From contig JAJACS010000001.1 of the NCBI GenBank assembly GCA_022601395.1, forward strand, positions 158,028-222,027: DNA of 64,000 nt, written 5' to 3'. The notes below the pieces were generated by a model. That model saw only the letters and a program-made list of their open reading frames with translations. It did not search any database and had not been told where the DNA came from. Origin of the DNA: Chlamydiia bacterium (lineage in GTDB: Bacteria; Chlamydiota; Chlamydiia; Chlamydiales; GCA-2402025). Both the position numbers and the translations under genes were made by a program. This document shows, one piece after another, positions 44,011 to 52,646 of the stretch (its first letter is position 1; each line of letters opens with the position of its first letter).

Positions 44011-44598
44011 TTATGTGCATTTGAGGGATTTTGCAATGAGCTCAGATAAGCTCTTTACACTTTTCTCTGATGCTTTTTTAACAGCTTTTTGAGCAGCAGC
44101 TCTTTGGTAACCTAGGTGGACAAGGGCAGATACTGCATCGTGGAACATATGGCCCTCTTCTTTCCCAAGGTGAGGCATATCATCTTTACTTGGCTTAGAA
44201 ATCTTATCTCGAAGCTCTAGAACAAGCCTTTCTGCTGTCTTTTTGCCGATGCCAGGTACTTTAACAAGAGAGAGGGCGTCAGCGTTATGGAGGGCAAGTC
44301 TGAGCTCGTCGACGCTCATATGGCCAAGAATGGATAAGGCTGTCTTTGGTCCGATGCCAGAGACATCGCTAAGCGTGAGAAAAAGATCTCTTGAGCTTTC
44401 TTTTAGAAAGCCAAAAAGCCTCTGAGAATCTTCTCTTACAACGAAAGAGCAGTAAAGAAATATGGGTTCGCCCAGCATAGAAGAAATTTCAGAGTAAACG
44501 TTTAGTGGTATAAGCAGTTTGTATCCTATCCCTCCTACATCGACAGTAGCTACTGTTGGAGCAACTTTGACAAGTTTTCCTTTGATATAATCATACAT
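44011..44598 (-). CDS. ruvA: Holliday junction helicase subunit RuvA
   Basis: 195 residues. The N-terminal OB fold is followed by two helix-hairpin-helix motifs (LSDVSGIGPKTALSIL and LVKVPGIGKKTAERL) that grip junction DNA, then a flexible linker and a C-terminal domain (AVSALVHLGYQRAAA) that contacts RuvB. Length and layout are normal. It overlaps the upstream ruvC by 8 nt, a conserved chlamydial arrangement. RuvB is not in the window. Confidence 0.95.
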   Translation of the reverse strand: MYDYIKGKLVKVAPTVATVDVGGIGYKLLIPLNVYSEISSMLGEPIFLYCSFVVREDSQRLFGFLKESSRDLFLTLSDVSGIGPKTALSILGHMSVDELRLALHNADALSLVKVPGIGKKTAERLVLELRDKISKPSKDDMPHLGKEEGHMFHDAVSALVHLGYQRAAAQKAVKKASEKSVKSLSELIAKSLKCT

Positions 44599-45112
44599 AT
44601 GCGTGTTTTCCTTTTATTCTTTGCTCAAATTGGATTTGATGCGCGTGGCAAAATGCAAGAGCGAGCGCGTCTGCTGCATCCTGCGGTTTAATCATTTCTT
44701 TAAGTCCCAAAATTTTTTGCATCATTTTCTGAACCTGCTCTTTTGAGGCAGAGCCAGAGCCCACAACAGCAAGCTTTGCTTTTTTAGGAGCATATTCATG
44801 GATGGAGATCCCTTTTTTGGAAGCGGCAAGGGTTGCTGAGGCTCTTGCCATGCCGATCTTAAAGGCGCTTTGTGCGTTCTTCTGCATAAATTGCGTCTCA
44901 ACTGCAAGGGAGCTTGGCTCATACTTATTAATGAGCTCTTCTACTCCTTCAAAAATAATTAAATACCTTTGCTGCAAATCGTATTTAGGAGGGGGTTTAA
45001 TGCAGCCAAAATCAACAGGGGAGATCACCCCGCTATCGAGTTTTATGATGCCGTAGCCTGTGATCCTTGTGCCAGGATCGATTCCGAGGATGATATGGGC
45101 CTTTTTCTTCAT
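44591..45112 (-). CDS. ruvC: Holliday junction resolvase RuvC
   Basis: 173 residues. Cleaves Holliday junctions produced in recombination. The four acidic catalytic residues of the RNase H-like fold are visible: Asp in GIDPGTRITGYGI, Glu in AVETQFMQKN, and Asp pairs in QDAADALALAFCH. Starts at the ATG at 45112 (MKKKAHIILGIDPG). It is the first gene of the ruvC-ruvA pair. Confidence 0.96.
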   Translation of the reverse strand: MKKKAHIILGIDPGTRITGYGIIKLDSGVISPVDFGCIKPPPKYDLQQRYLIIFEGVEELINKYEPSSLAVETQFMQKNAQSAFKIGMARASATLAASKKGISIHEYAPKKAKLAVVGSGSASKEQVQKMMQKILGLKEMIKPQDAADALALAFCHAHQIQFEQRIKGKHAYV

Positions 45113-45326
45113 GGCCCTATACTTACCATATGGGGGTAGATTGTGTCGTGGATTTTTTCACCACTACGAGTTAGTAAATTAAAAATGATAATAACTAGTA
45201 TAAATAAAACTATTGTTTTTTGAAATACCATCCACTTTATTGTATTTTCTTACTCGTTCATGTTAATTGATTGTTTTGTTATTATATTCATTATTGATTA
45301 ATTTATAACTTTATAGAGGTAATAAA

Positions 45327-46916
45327 ATGGCAACAGCATTTCCTGGTTTAGGTAGAAGAGCTGAGTTTGATGCATCGTGTGCTCGTATTTTTGAGGCACA
45401 GGACGAGTATAGAACTAATCTAGAAGCTTTAAAACGTGCTATAAGTGAAGATCCAGGGAATCTGGACAATCTTTTAGCTTATTTGGAGAAGTCTACAAAA
45501 ACAGACAATTTAGCTAAAGCGGGAGCTCGTATGGCACATGCTCATGAAGCATCGCAACCAGAAGCATCGCAACCGGTTGAAGCAATGGAACCCCTTATTC
45601 AAGAGGCTATAGCGACTGGAGTCGTTACCATTGCTGAGGTGTGTGAGCTTTTACTTAGAGTTTCTGAAGAGCAGGTAAATACAAGTGCTGTAGAATTAGA
45701 AAAATACATCACTGCATTTATTTCAGCAAGAGCTGCACCTGTTGCAATTTCTCTGCTTGATAGGCTCTACGAATGTGATGCTGACGATATGGCCTCTATT
45801 TCGGAGCTTCGTTCGCAGCTTGCAGAAGTTACTCCATATGTTGGTGTTGAAGAATATACAGAAGCAGGTAGAGAGTATTGCGCTTTGCAGCTAGAAAGTT
45901 ACTTCAAAGATAAAGCTGCTCCAGCAAGTTTTTATATGGATATTGAACGCATGGCTAGGATACATAGCAGTACAAGAATCGAACTATCTTCAGGAAAGCT
46001 AGAAGAAGGATCAGAAGAGCATGCTCAGCAATATGGGGCAAACGTCCTTTCTGCTCACTATATTAGTCAACTTCTGCCACATGTTACTTTGGGAGAAGAT
46101 AGACAAGAGCTTAGGGATTACTGCACATGGGTGGTGGCTCAACCTTCTGAAGACCATGCTCCATATGTAGAAGTTTTTGAAGAGCCGAGCTCCTTATCAG
46201 AGTTACCTGCGGAACGCCCATGGGATAGAGAGGTAACCATGCTATGCTCGGAGCTTGCAGCAAGCCAAATGGGTATGCTTGAAGTAGCAGCCATTACTGC
46301 TAGAGTCATTTCCTCTTTAAAGAAGCTTCAAGAAAATCCTTTTGATAGGGCTGCAAGCAGAGAAATGGAAGAGATAGAAGCGCTCGAAGTTCCGAAGGTC
46401 CAAACGCTTAAGGAAACCTTGCGAACTCACAAAGATTTTCTTGCCGCATTAGATGATGAATCTAAGGAAGATGTAAGTGCGCTTATAGCCATGATAAAGG
46501 TTCTTAGTACAATACATTCAACTGAAAGGGTTGTGTTAAAGACTATGTTAGGCTCTCAAGTAGAGGCTGCAAAATCAACGATCGATATGGTTTTACAACT
46601 ATTTGAGGTTGCTGGAAGTCCAGCTCATTTACAGGAAAGAATTGCTACTATATTCGACCGGCTTGTTAGAGAGCATCTAGACGAGGTTGCAGCTCTCGGA
46701 TTGAGGGTTTCTGATGCGGAATATGATGAACGAGCGATAGATGAATTGATGGGGGTGGAAGATGGTTCTGTAGATGGTCTAGCTGAGCAGCTACAGGGGA
46801 TGTCGGCAGCAGCTATGCATGATCCTTCTGTAGATGATCTAGTTGCGCAGCTACAGGGGATGTCGGCGGCATTGCGCGAGCGACTAGGTGCAGGTTCTGA
46901 TAGAGCTGGTTTTTAA
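45327..46916 (+). CDS. Hypothetical acidic helical protein, 529 residues
   Basis: Soluble, acidic and Ala/Glu-rich, almost wholly helical; no signal peptide, membrane helix or enzyme motif. Two direct repeats are present. EASQP occurs twice (15-bp unit at 45546-45575), and near the C terminus a 20-residue unit is duplicated (SVDGLAEQLQGMSAA and SVDDLVAQLQGMSAA). The latter comes from a 60-bp tandem duplication at 46761-46870, which looks recent. An AGAGGT ribosome-binding site precedes the ATG and a strong terminator follows. It has no operon partner. It may be a type III-secreted host-interaction protein, judging only from its isolation and composition. Confidence 0.6.
   Translation: MATAFPGLGRRAEFDASCARIFEAQDEYRTNLEALKRAISEDPGNLDNLLAYLEKSTKTDNLAKAGARMAHAHEASQPEASQPVEAMEPLIQEAIATGVVTIAEVCELLLRVSEEQVNTSAVELEKYITAFISARAAPVAISLLDRLYECDADDMASISELRSQLAEVTPYVGVEEYTEAGREYCALQLESYFKDKAAPASFYMDIERMARIHSSTRIELSSGKLEEGSEEHAQQYGANVLSAHYISQLLPHVTLGEDRQELRDYCTWVVAQPSEDHAPYVEVFEEPSSLSELPAERPWDREVTMLCSELAASQMGMLEVAAITARVISSLKKLQENPFDRAASREMEEIEALEVPKVQTLKETLRTHKDFLAALDDESKEDVSALIAMIKVLSTIHSTERVVLKTMLGSQVEAAKSTIDMVLQLFEVAGSPAHLQERIATIFDRLVREHLDEVAALGLRVSDAEYDERAIDELMGVEDGSVDGLAEQLQGMSAAAMHDPSVDDLVAQLQGMSAALRERLGAGSDRAGF
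46761..46870. repeat. 60-bp-period tandem duplication within an orphan gene
   Basis: Bases 46761-46810 and 46821-46870 match at most positions at an exact 60-bp offset, keeping the reading frame (20 codons). The block GCAGCTACAGGGGATGTCGG is identical in both. Confidence 0.9.
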
Positions 46917-46941
46917 GCTGTCTTAGAGTAATTATTTCTTC

Positions 46942-46977
46942 AAAGTCCGAATAGTGCCTCTGTTCGGACTTTTTTTA
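46942..46977 (+). terminator. Rho-independent terminator
   Basis: AAAGTCCGAA (46942-46951) and TTCGGACTTT (46963-46972) form a 10-bp stem followed by Ts. It lies 26 nt after the stop of the 529-residue gene. Confidence 0.85.
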
Positions 46978-47085
46978 TTATAAGCAATCGTTAGTTGTTA
47001 ATAGTTTATAATTTAATAGTTTTTATTAACCTGTGTTTTATGTATCATTTCCTTTCTAAACTGTAAAATAAAGAAGGGTTTATAT

Positions 47086-47970
47086 ATGACTACTACTAAT
47101 TTTAAAGTGGATGTGTTTGGTCCGAGATTCCGTCCTTTTGATACTTGTTTGCAAGATGTTGTTAAACCAGAAGATGGTGCTGATGTGCATCCATTTGTTT
47201 TAATCGGTTCTTGCTCTGCAGGAGAAAAAGCAAGGCTTGTGTTCATTCAGAGCGTTTTTTCAAGAATTGCAACACTCTCTGAAAGACCAGACTGGCTAAA
47301 AGAAGATGGCTCACTAAAGAAAGTAGAGTACCTTGATTCACTCAGCGGAAGTGAAAAAGCTACAATGAGACGCGTTTGGGATAAGGCTGTAGATGGCGAA
47401 GGGTTCCTGAAAACAGAAGATTTACATATTTTTGAAGAAGACAGCGTAAAAGGTCTTATGGGCGTTTCTGATGTTTATTCAGAAAAAGCTAAAATTACAA
47501 TTAAAGATCAAGAATATGAAGTGACAAAGTCGAAATGTACGTGTAACTTAGCGTCCTCAGGATTTGCTATCGAAATCCCGGCAATCACTCAAAAAGTTGC
47601 CCTGCATACTGATGGTGAGAAATATGGAGAGTTAACGCTCGATATGGTCAAATGCCTAGATGATAAAGCGGCGTGTCTTGTGAATAATTTTGTGAGAGAA
47701 GGTGAGACGGATCAAGAGCTCGTTCAGGATGTTAAACTTTCTGATACAGGTGTAGATAATCTATATCTTGACGAGCACCCTATAGATAAGCTTATACGTA
47801 TATGTACAGAAGTATATAGAGCTTATATCAGACCTGTTATTCGTTTTACTCAAAGGCAGGTGAGGTCTATCGGAAGAGTTGTGAGACCTATTGTTACAAG
47901 TATTAGAACAAATGTATTAGATCCAATAAAAGACGTGTGTACTCCACTGTTTACTAGAGTATTTGGATAG
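47086..47970 (+). CDS. Hypothetical protein, 294 residues
   Basis: No recognisable domain. The N-terminal two thirds is mixed alpha/beta with several Cys (SKCTCNLASSG, VKCLDDKAAC). The last ~65 residues form a basic, amphipathic region (RAYIRPVIRFTQRQVRS, then RVVRPIVTSIRTN). No signal peptide. A good AGAAGGG ribosome-binding site precedes the ATG, a perfect TATAAT lies at 47007-47012 and a strong terminator follows, so it is a separately expressed gene. The basic amphipathic C terminus could bind a membrane or nucleic acid. Lineage-specific; function unknown. Confidence 0.6.
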   Translation: MTTTNFKVDVFGPRFRPFDTCLQDVVKPEDGADVHPFVLIGSCSAGEKARLVFIQSVFSRIATLSERPDWLKEDGSLKKVEYLDSLSGSEKATMRRVWDKAVDGEGFLKTEDLHIFEEDSVKGLMGVSDVYSEKAKITIKDQEYEVTKSKCTCNLASSGFAIEIPAITQKVALHTDGEKYGELTLDMVKCLDDKAACLVNNFVREGETDQELVQDVKLSDTGVDNLYLDEHPIDKLIRICTEVYRAYIRPVIRFTQRQVRSIGRVVRPIVTSIRTNVLDPIKDVCTPLFTRVFG

Positions 47971-47995
47971 GTTCTAAATAGAGCATATGTGAATG

Positions 47996-48027
47996 AAAAG
48001 CCTACGCATGATTGCGTAGGCTTTTTT
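47996..48027 (+). terminator. Rho-independent terminator
   Basis: AAAAGCCTACGCA (47996-48008) and TGCGTAGGCTTTT (48013-48025) form a 13-bp stem with a 4-nt loop and a T-run. It lies 26 nt after the stop of the 294-residue gene. Confidence 0.9.
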
Positions 48028-48101
48028 GTGCTTGGATTTTGTCTACCCGATAATCTATATCTACTGTAGAATTATTTCTCGCAATTTAGTGGTGAGAGGC
48101 A

Positions 48102-49157
48102 ATGAAAGATCTAGGTAATTTAGAGCCAAAAAAAATCCTTTTACGCATGCCAAACTGGGTCGGAGACCTTGTGATGGCAACCCCCATCATTGAAGATATC
48201 AAAACAAGGTATCCAAATGCAGAACTAACGGTGATGTGCAAATCTCCAATAGCAGAGATTTTAAAGCACGACCCTCTTATCGATGAGCTTTTTACTTTTA
48301 AGAAGCTCTCTACTTCTATGAGAAGGCTGCAAAATAGAAGCATCATAAAAAAGCTTCATACTGGGAAATATGACCTTGGGATCTTGCTGACTAATTCTCT
48401 TTCTTCAGCTTGGTGGGTCTGGCAAGCAGATATTCCTTACAGGCTTGGCTACACAGGGCACTTCAGAAGCTCACTTCTGACCCATAGAATGGAATTCCCA
48501 GAAAACAAGCAGAAGCAGCACCTGGTGCATACCTATAAGCAGCTGCTCAGACCTCTTGGGATTGAGCCGTCAAATACTCTTCCAAGAATTATTGTGACAG
48601 AAGAGGAGAAGCTTGCTACAAAGTCTTTGCTTAAAAGATTCAATATTACAGAAGATCATACAGTCATAGGGATCAACCCTGGGGCTGCTTATGGAAGTGC
48701 TAAATGTTGGATTCCAGAGCGTTTTAGAGATTTAGCGTTAAGACTCCTTGATCATGATGAAAATATAAGAGTGATTTTCTTCGGGGATCATAATGGAGCA
48801 GAGCTTACAAAAAAAATTACAAAGAATCTTCCTTCGAGAGTTGTGAACTTTGCAGGCCTTACCACGCTTAGAGAGCTTTTATCTTTGATACAAGCTTGCG
48901 ATAGTTTTTTAACAAACGATAGCGGTCCTATGCATATTGCAGATGCACTTGGGACTCCTCTTCTTGCGTTATTTGGCTCAACAAACGAAATAGCAACAGG
49001 GCCTTTCCTGCAGAAAAATGTTCTTAAAAAGGATGTAGAATGTTCTCCGTGCTATAAAAGAGTGTGCCCGATTGACTTTCGCTGTATGACAAAAATTCAA
49101 ACAGACGAAGTGTTTGAAAGGCTTCTTCAAACCATAAAGCAAAAAAGCCATGTTTAA
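48102..49157 (+). CDS. ADP-heptose:LPS heptosyltransferase II-like protein (GT9)
   Basis: 351 residues, cytosolic face of the inner membrane. The start MPNWVGDLVMATPIIEDI is the typical GT9 acceptor-side motif, and the donor half has IGINPGAAYGSAKCWI, NFAGLTTLRELLSLI and TNDSGPMHIADALGTPLLALFG. It resembles WaaF. Chlamydial lipopolysaccharide is generally a truncated Kdo type without heptose, so the sugar added here is uncertain and no gene symbol is given. Its end overlaps the next GT9-like gene by 8 nt, making a two-gene operon. Confidence 0.85.
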   Translation: MKDLGNLEPKKILLRMPNWVGDLVMATPIIEDIKTRYPNAELTVMCKSPIAEILKHDPLIDELFTFKKLSTSMRRLQNRSIIKKLHTGKYDLGILLTNSLSSAWWVWQADIPYRLGYTGHFRSSLLTHRMEFPENKQKQHLVHTYKQLLRPLGIEPSNTLPRIIVTEEEKLATKSLLKRFNITEDHTVIGINPGAAYGSAKCWIPERFRDLALRLLDHDENIRVIFFGDHNGAELTKKITKNLPSRVVNFAGLTTLRELLSLIQACDSFLTNDSGPMHIADALGTPLLALFGSTNEIATGPFLQKNVLKKDVECSPCYKRVCPIDFRCMTKIQTDEVFERLLQTIKQKSHV

Positions 49158-50046
49158 GACTTTTGCAAAAAAAATTCTTCCTAACCCTCTTGATACTCTT
49201 TTAAAAACATGTATTCTTCAGAGAAAAAGAAAGTTTCTGATTCCTTGGAATAGAGGTCTTGGAGATGTTCCTCTTGGCCTTTATGCTCTCACGACTCATA
49301 TAAGAAAATTTATTCCAAATGCTGAAATCACCTTTGTGACAAGAAAAGATCTACATGAAGTGTTTAATATGCTTGAAGGGGTAGAAGTCCTTTCCTCTGC
49401 CTTTATCAAAAGAGGAGAGGAGTTTGATCTAACGCAAGTAGTAGAGTCACTTGGATACTTAGTGGGGGACTTTGATTATGTTATGAACAAAGTAGACTCG
49501 GACAGATGGCTCTTTTGGCAAATTGGTAAACTTGTACCAAAATTAAAGTGGGACGCAGCAAAAGATGCTCTTGCGGAAGACTTTTCTATCTCTGAGACGA
49601 ACTGCCTTGGAGTACATGTATCTTCGCAAACAGCAGGTTTTTACGACTATGATAAAAACTGGCCTGAGAGCTCTTTTAAAGAGCTCTTTTCTAAAATCAA
49701 AGAGCAAAAAATCCTCTTGTTTGGTTTTGAAGATGACTGTGTCTACAACAGCCCAAATATCTACGATCTACGCGGAAAAACATCTCTTTTTGAGATGGTA
49801 TCGTTAATAAAAAATCACTGTACACATCTTCTTGCACCAGACTCAGGTGTTCTAAATATAGCCTACTATCTTGATGAAGAGTTTCCTTTGAAAATGGTCT
49901 CTCTTTGGTCAGATCCTAGGCAGGGGATTTTGAAGCAAAGGGTAGCTTCTCCAAACCCATCTCTTGTTCATATTCCACTCATAGGAAAGGACGAAAAAGT
50001 CTCAAACCTTAGTGTAGAAAAGGTTTTCAGCGCTCTATATTATTGA
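49150..50046 (+). CDS. Diverged GT9-like glycosyltransferase
   Basis: 298 residues, starting inside the end of the preceding GT9 gene. IPWNRGLGDVPLGLYALTTH parallels the GT9 N terminus, and HLLAPDSGVLNIAYYLDEEF the donor-side motif (with PDSG in place of NDSG). It is shorter and more diverged than WaaF proteins. Probably works with its neighbour on the same lipopolysaccharide or glycolipid. Substrate unknown. Confidence 0.7.
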   Translation: MFKTFAKKILPNPLDTLLKTCILQRKRKFLIPWNRGLGDVPLGLYALTTHIRKFIPNAEITFVTRKDLHEVFNMLEGVEVLSSAFIKRGEEFDLTQVVESLGYLVGDFDYVMNKVDSDRWLFWQIGKLVPKLKWDAAKDALAEDFSISETNCLGVHVSSQTAGFYDYDKNWPESSFKELFSKIKEQKILLFGFEDDCVYNSPNIYDLRGKTSLFEMVSLIKNHCTHLLAPDSGVLNIAYYLDEEFPLKMVSLWSDPRQGILKQRVASPNPSLVHIPLIGKDEKVSNLSVEKVFSALYY

Positions 50047-50121
50047 TTTGATTGCAGCTTCATTTTTTACTTGAAAACTGTTAAAGTGGCATCAAATGAA
50101 TAAATGATAAGAAAGCTTATG

Positions 50122-51120
50122 AAAATTACATGTCTTGGATCAGGCGCATGGGGATTTACTCTAGCAAGCCTCCTAGCAGGGAACGGCCACGATACTGTTC
50201 TTTGGTCAAGAAATAAAGCCGTTGTGGAAACTCTTGAGAAGCAAAAAGAGCATCCAAAATTTCCTGGTATCAGGATGGAGCCTTCTTTAAAAGTTACAAC
50301 GGACTTCAAGTCTGCTATTGAGCACGGAGAGATCGTTCTTGAATCCGTAACAACAGGTGGCATCAGAGAGACTCTGAAGTTGATTCTTGATATGGATCCG
50401 AACTTCTCCAAACCTCTTGTTCTTTCGTCTAAAGGAATCGAGCAGAAAACAGGGCTTCTTGTTGATGAGATTGTCATGGATGTTATGGGTGAGAAGTTCA
50501 AAGAAAAAATCGGTTGTATCTCAGGCCCATGTATTGCAAAAGAAGTCATGCAAAAACTGCCTACATCTTGCGTTTGCTCTGGCTATGACTCAGCTCTTGT
50601 AGAAGAGCTTATGCAGGTATTTACGAACCCCTACTTTAGAGTGTATCCTAATTCTGATATGGCAGGTGTTGAATTTGGCGGCGCCATGAAAAACATCATA
50701 GCGATTGCCTGCGGAATGTCTGATGGCCTTGGTTATGGTGCAAATACAAAGTCTGCCATCATGACAAGAGGTCTTCATGAGATCAGAAAACTTTCTGTTG
50801 TGAAGGGCTGCAACCCTGAAACATTAAATGGCTTAGCAGGTCTTGGAGACCTTTGTACCACTTGTTTGTCACCACTTAGCCGCAACTATCGGTTTGGTTT
50901 TTTAATTGCTGAAGGCGTAAGCCCTGAGAACGCAAAAAAGAAGATCGGGATGGTAGTAGAAGGTGTCAATACTTGCTTGTCAGCACTTGAGCTTGGTAAG
51001 AAGGCAAACATTTCACTTCCTATTACGCAAGCGATTGTAGACATCGTTTACAATGAGCTAGCACCCCTTGATGCTGTTAGGGGGCTTCTTACAAGAGAGA
51101 TCAAAAAAGAGCACTTATGA
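50122..51120 (+). CDS. gpsA: NAD(P)-dependent glycerol-3-phosphate dehydrogenase
   Basis: 332 residues from the ATG at 50122 (MKITCLGSGAWGFTLASLLA); an ATG at 50104 is in frame, but the Rossmann fold begins at the later one. Reduces dihydroxyacetone phosphate to sn-glycerol 3-phosphate for phospholipid synthesis. NAD-binding GSGAWG, catalytic Lys in GAMKNIIAIACGMSDGLG and substrate motif NTKSAIMTRGLHE are intact. It overlaps the following gene as ATGA, so the two are translationally coupled. Confidence 0.95.
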   Translation, partial: KITCLGSGAWGFTLASLLAGNGHDTVLWSRNKAVVETLEKQKEHPKFPGIRMEPSLKVTTDFKSAIEHGEIVLESVTTGGIRETLKLILDMDPNFSKPLVLSSKGIEQKTGLLVDEIVMDVMGEKFKEKIGCISGPCIAKEVMQKLPTSCVCSGYDSALVEELMQVFTNPYFRVYPNSDMAGVEFGGAMKNIIAIACGMSDGLGYGANTKSAIMTRGLHEIRKLSVVKGCNPETLNGLAGLGDLCTTCLSPLSRNYRFGFLIAEGVSPENAKKKIGMVVEGVNTCLSALELGKKANISLPITQAIVDIVYNELAPLDAVRGLLTREIKKEHL

Positions 51121-52640
51121 GCGTTATTAAAATCACAGCTGCAAAAGAGATGGCAAGGGTTGAAAAGCTCAGCATTGAAGAGGGAGCATGTGATGAACAA
51201 TATATGCTTGATGCGGCAGCAGGTATCGAAAGGAGCCTTGTTGATTTCATCTCAAAACAAAAGCTAGAAAAGCAAGTCACTCTTCTTGTTGGTAAGGGGA
51301 ATAATGGCGGAGACGCCTATGTCGTTGGGGTAAGCCTTCTTAAAAAGGGTTTTAGCGTTTTAGCGTTTTGCGTCTGCAGCGCTAAAGAGTGCAGCAGGCT
51401 AAACCAAAAGCATCGCGAAAACTTTCTGCAGGCTGGAGGCAAAATAACTGAGCTAACCTCTTCTGAAAACTTAAAGTTAGAAGGCGTGATTTTAGACGGC
51501 CTTTTAGGAACAGGATTTCAGGGGAAAGCAGAAGGCCTACTTGGCGAAATCATCACAAGAGCAAATGAGTCAAAGCTCCCTATTGTAGCAATTGATATCC
51601 CATCGGGACTAGATGGCAATACAGGGATTACAGGTGGCCCTGTTATTCATGCAAAAGAAACCATCTATTTAGGCCTTCCCAAAGTAGGTTTTTTTATCGA
51701 AGATGGGTTTAATCACGTTGGTAAGCTTAAAAGAGTAGACTTTGGGATGGATCCAAAATACTACGAGATGATGAAGAGCTTTGGTGAATTACTCACAGAT
51801 GAAGATTTTAAAGAGAAGCTTCCTGAGATAAAAAGATCTCAGCATAAATATGAAGCGGGTTATGTTCTTGCCATAGCAGGCTCTAAAAACATGCCAGGAG
51901 CTGCCCTTCTTTGTACGCTTTCTGCACTAAGATCTGGAGCTGGGATTGTGAGACTCTTTCATAGAAAAGAGATGCATGAAGAGCTTGCGAGCTCTTTTGA
52001 AGAACTGATTAAAACAGAGCTGACAGGCACAGACTACGAGCCATTTTACAAAGAAGTAAAAAGAGCTAAAAGTCTTCTCATAGGTCCTGGATGCGGCAAG
52101 TCAGAAGAATTTGAGCATCTTCTTATTGACGTTCTATCAAAAGTAGATCTGCCTACAATACTTGATGCAGATGCTCTTGAAATCTTTGCTACAAAAGCAA
52201 AGAAGTATCCAAAAAATCTAGTTCTTACTCCTCATAGAGGTGAGATGGCAAAGTGTCTTGGTCTTAAAGAAAAGTGCAGTGATGAAGAATTCCTTGCTAA
52301 GGCGCAAGCTTTTGCAGAAGATAAAAACGCTGTGATCATCTTAAAAGGCGCTCCGAGCTTTGTGATAAAGAAAGGAGAGCTGCCAACTGCTATCCCTATG
52401 GGTGATCCTGGTATGGCAACAGCCGGCTCTGGAGACGTACTATCAGGCGTTGTTGCAGCACTACTTGCAATGGGCCTTGAGCCTCGCAAAGCAGCCATAA
52501 CGGCTGTTTATATCCATGCTAAAGCAGGAGAGCTTGCTGCAGATCAAAAAGGATCTTACTCTCTAATAGCATCAGATCTGATAGAGATGTTACCAGGTGT
52601 GTATAAGGAACTGTCCTGCAATAAGAACAGTTCCCTATAA
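51117..52640 (+). CDS. nnr: Bifunctional NAD(P)HX epimerase/dehydratase
   Basis: 507 residues with two domains. The N-terminal YjeF_N epimerase (about 1-215) has VGKGNNGGDAYVVGV and IDIPSGLDGNTG. The C-terminal ribokinase-fold dehydratase (about 225-500) has LLIGPGCGKSE, LDADALEIFA, LTPHRGEMAKCLGL and GDPGMATAGSGDVLSGVVAA. Together they repair hydrated NADH and NADPH. Length and domain order match the fused bacterial form. It is coupled to gpsA, another NAD-dependent enzyme, by a 4-nt overlap. Confidence 0.94.
   Translation: MSVIKITAAKEMARVEKLSIEEGACDEQYMLDAAAGIERSLVDFISKQKLEKQVTLLVGKGNNGGDAYVVGVSLLKKGFSVLAFCVCSAKECSRLNQKHRENFLQAGGKITELTSSENLKLEGVILDGLLGTGFQGKAEGLLGEIITRANESKLPIVAIDIPSGLDGNTGITGGPVIHAKETIYLGLPKVGFFIEDGFNHVGKLKRVDFGMDPKYYEMMKSFGELLTDEDFKEKLPEIKRSQHKYEAGYVLAIAGSKNMPGAALLCTLSALRSGAGIVRLFHRKEMHEELASSFEELIKTELTGTDYEPFYKEVKRAKSLLIGPGCGKSEEFEHLLIDVLSKVDLPTILDADALEIFATKAKKYPKNLVLTPHRGEMAKCLGLKEKCSDEEFLAKAQAFAEDKNAVIILKGAPSFVIKKGELPTAIPMGDPGMATAGSGDVLSGVVAALLAMGLEPRKAAITAVYIHAKAGELAADQKGSYSLIASDLIEMLPGVYKELSCNKNSSL
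52607..52634. terminator. Stem-loop at the end of the gpsA-nnr operon
   Basis: GGAACTGT (52607-52614) pairs with ACAGTTCC (52627-52634). It begins within the last codons of the nnr gene and has no T-run, so it may protect the mRNA 3' end or act in both directions rather than terminate on its own. Confidence 0.35.
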
Positions 52641-52646
52641 ATCTAT

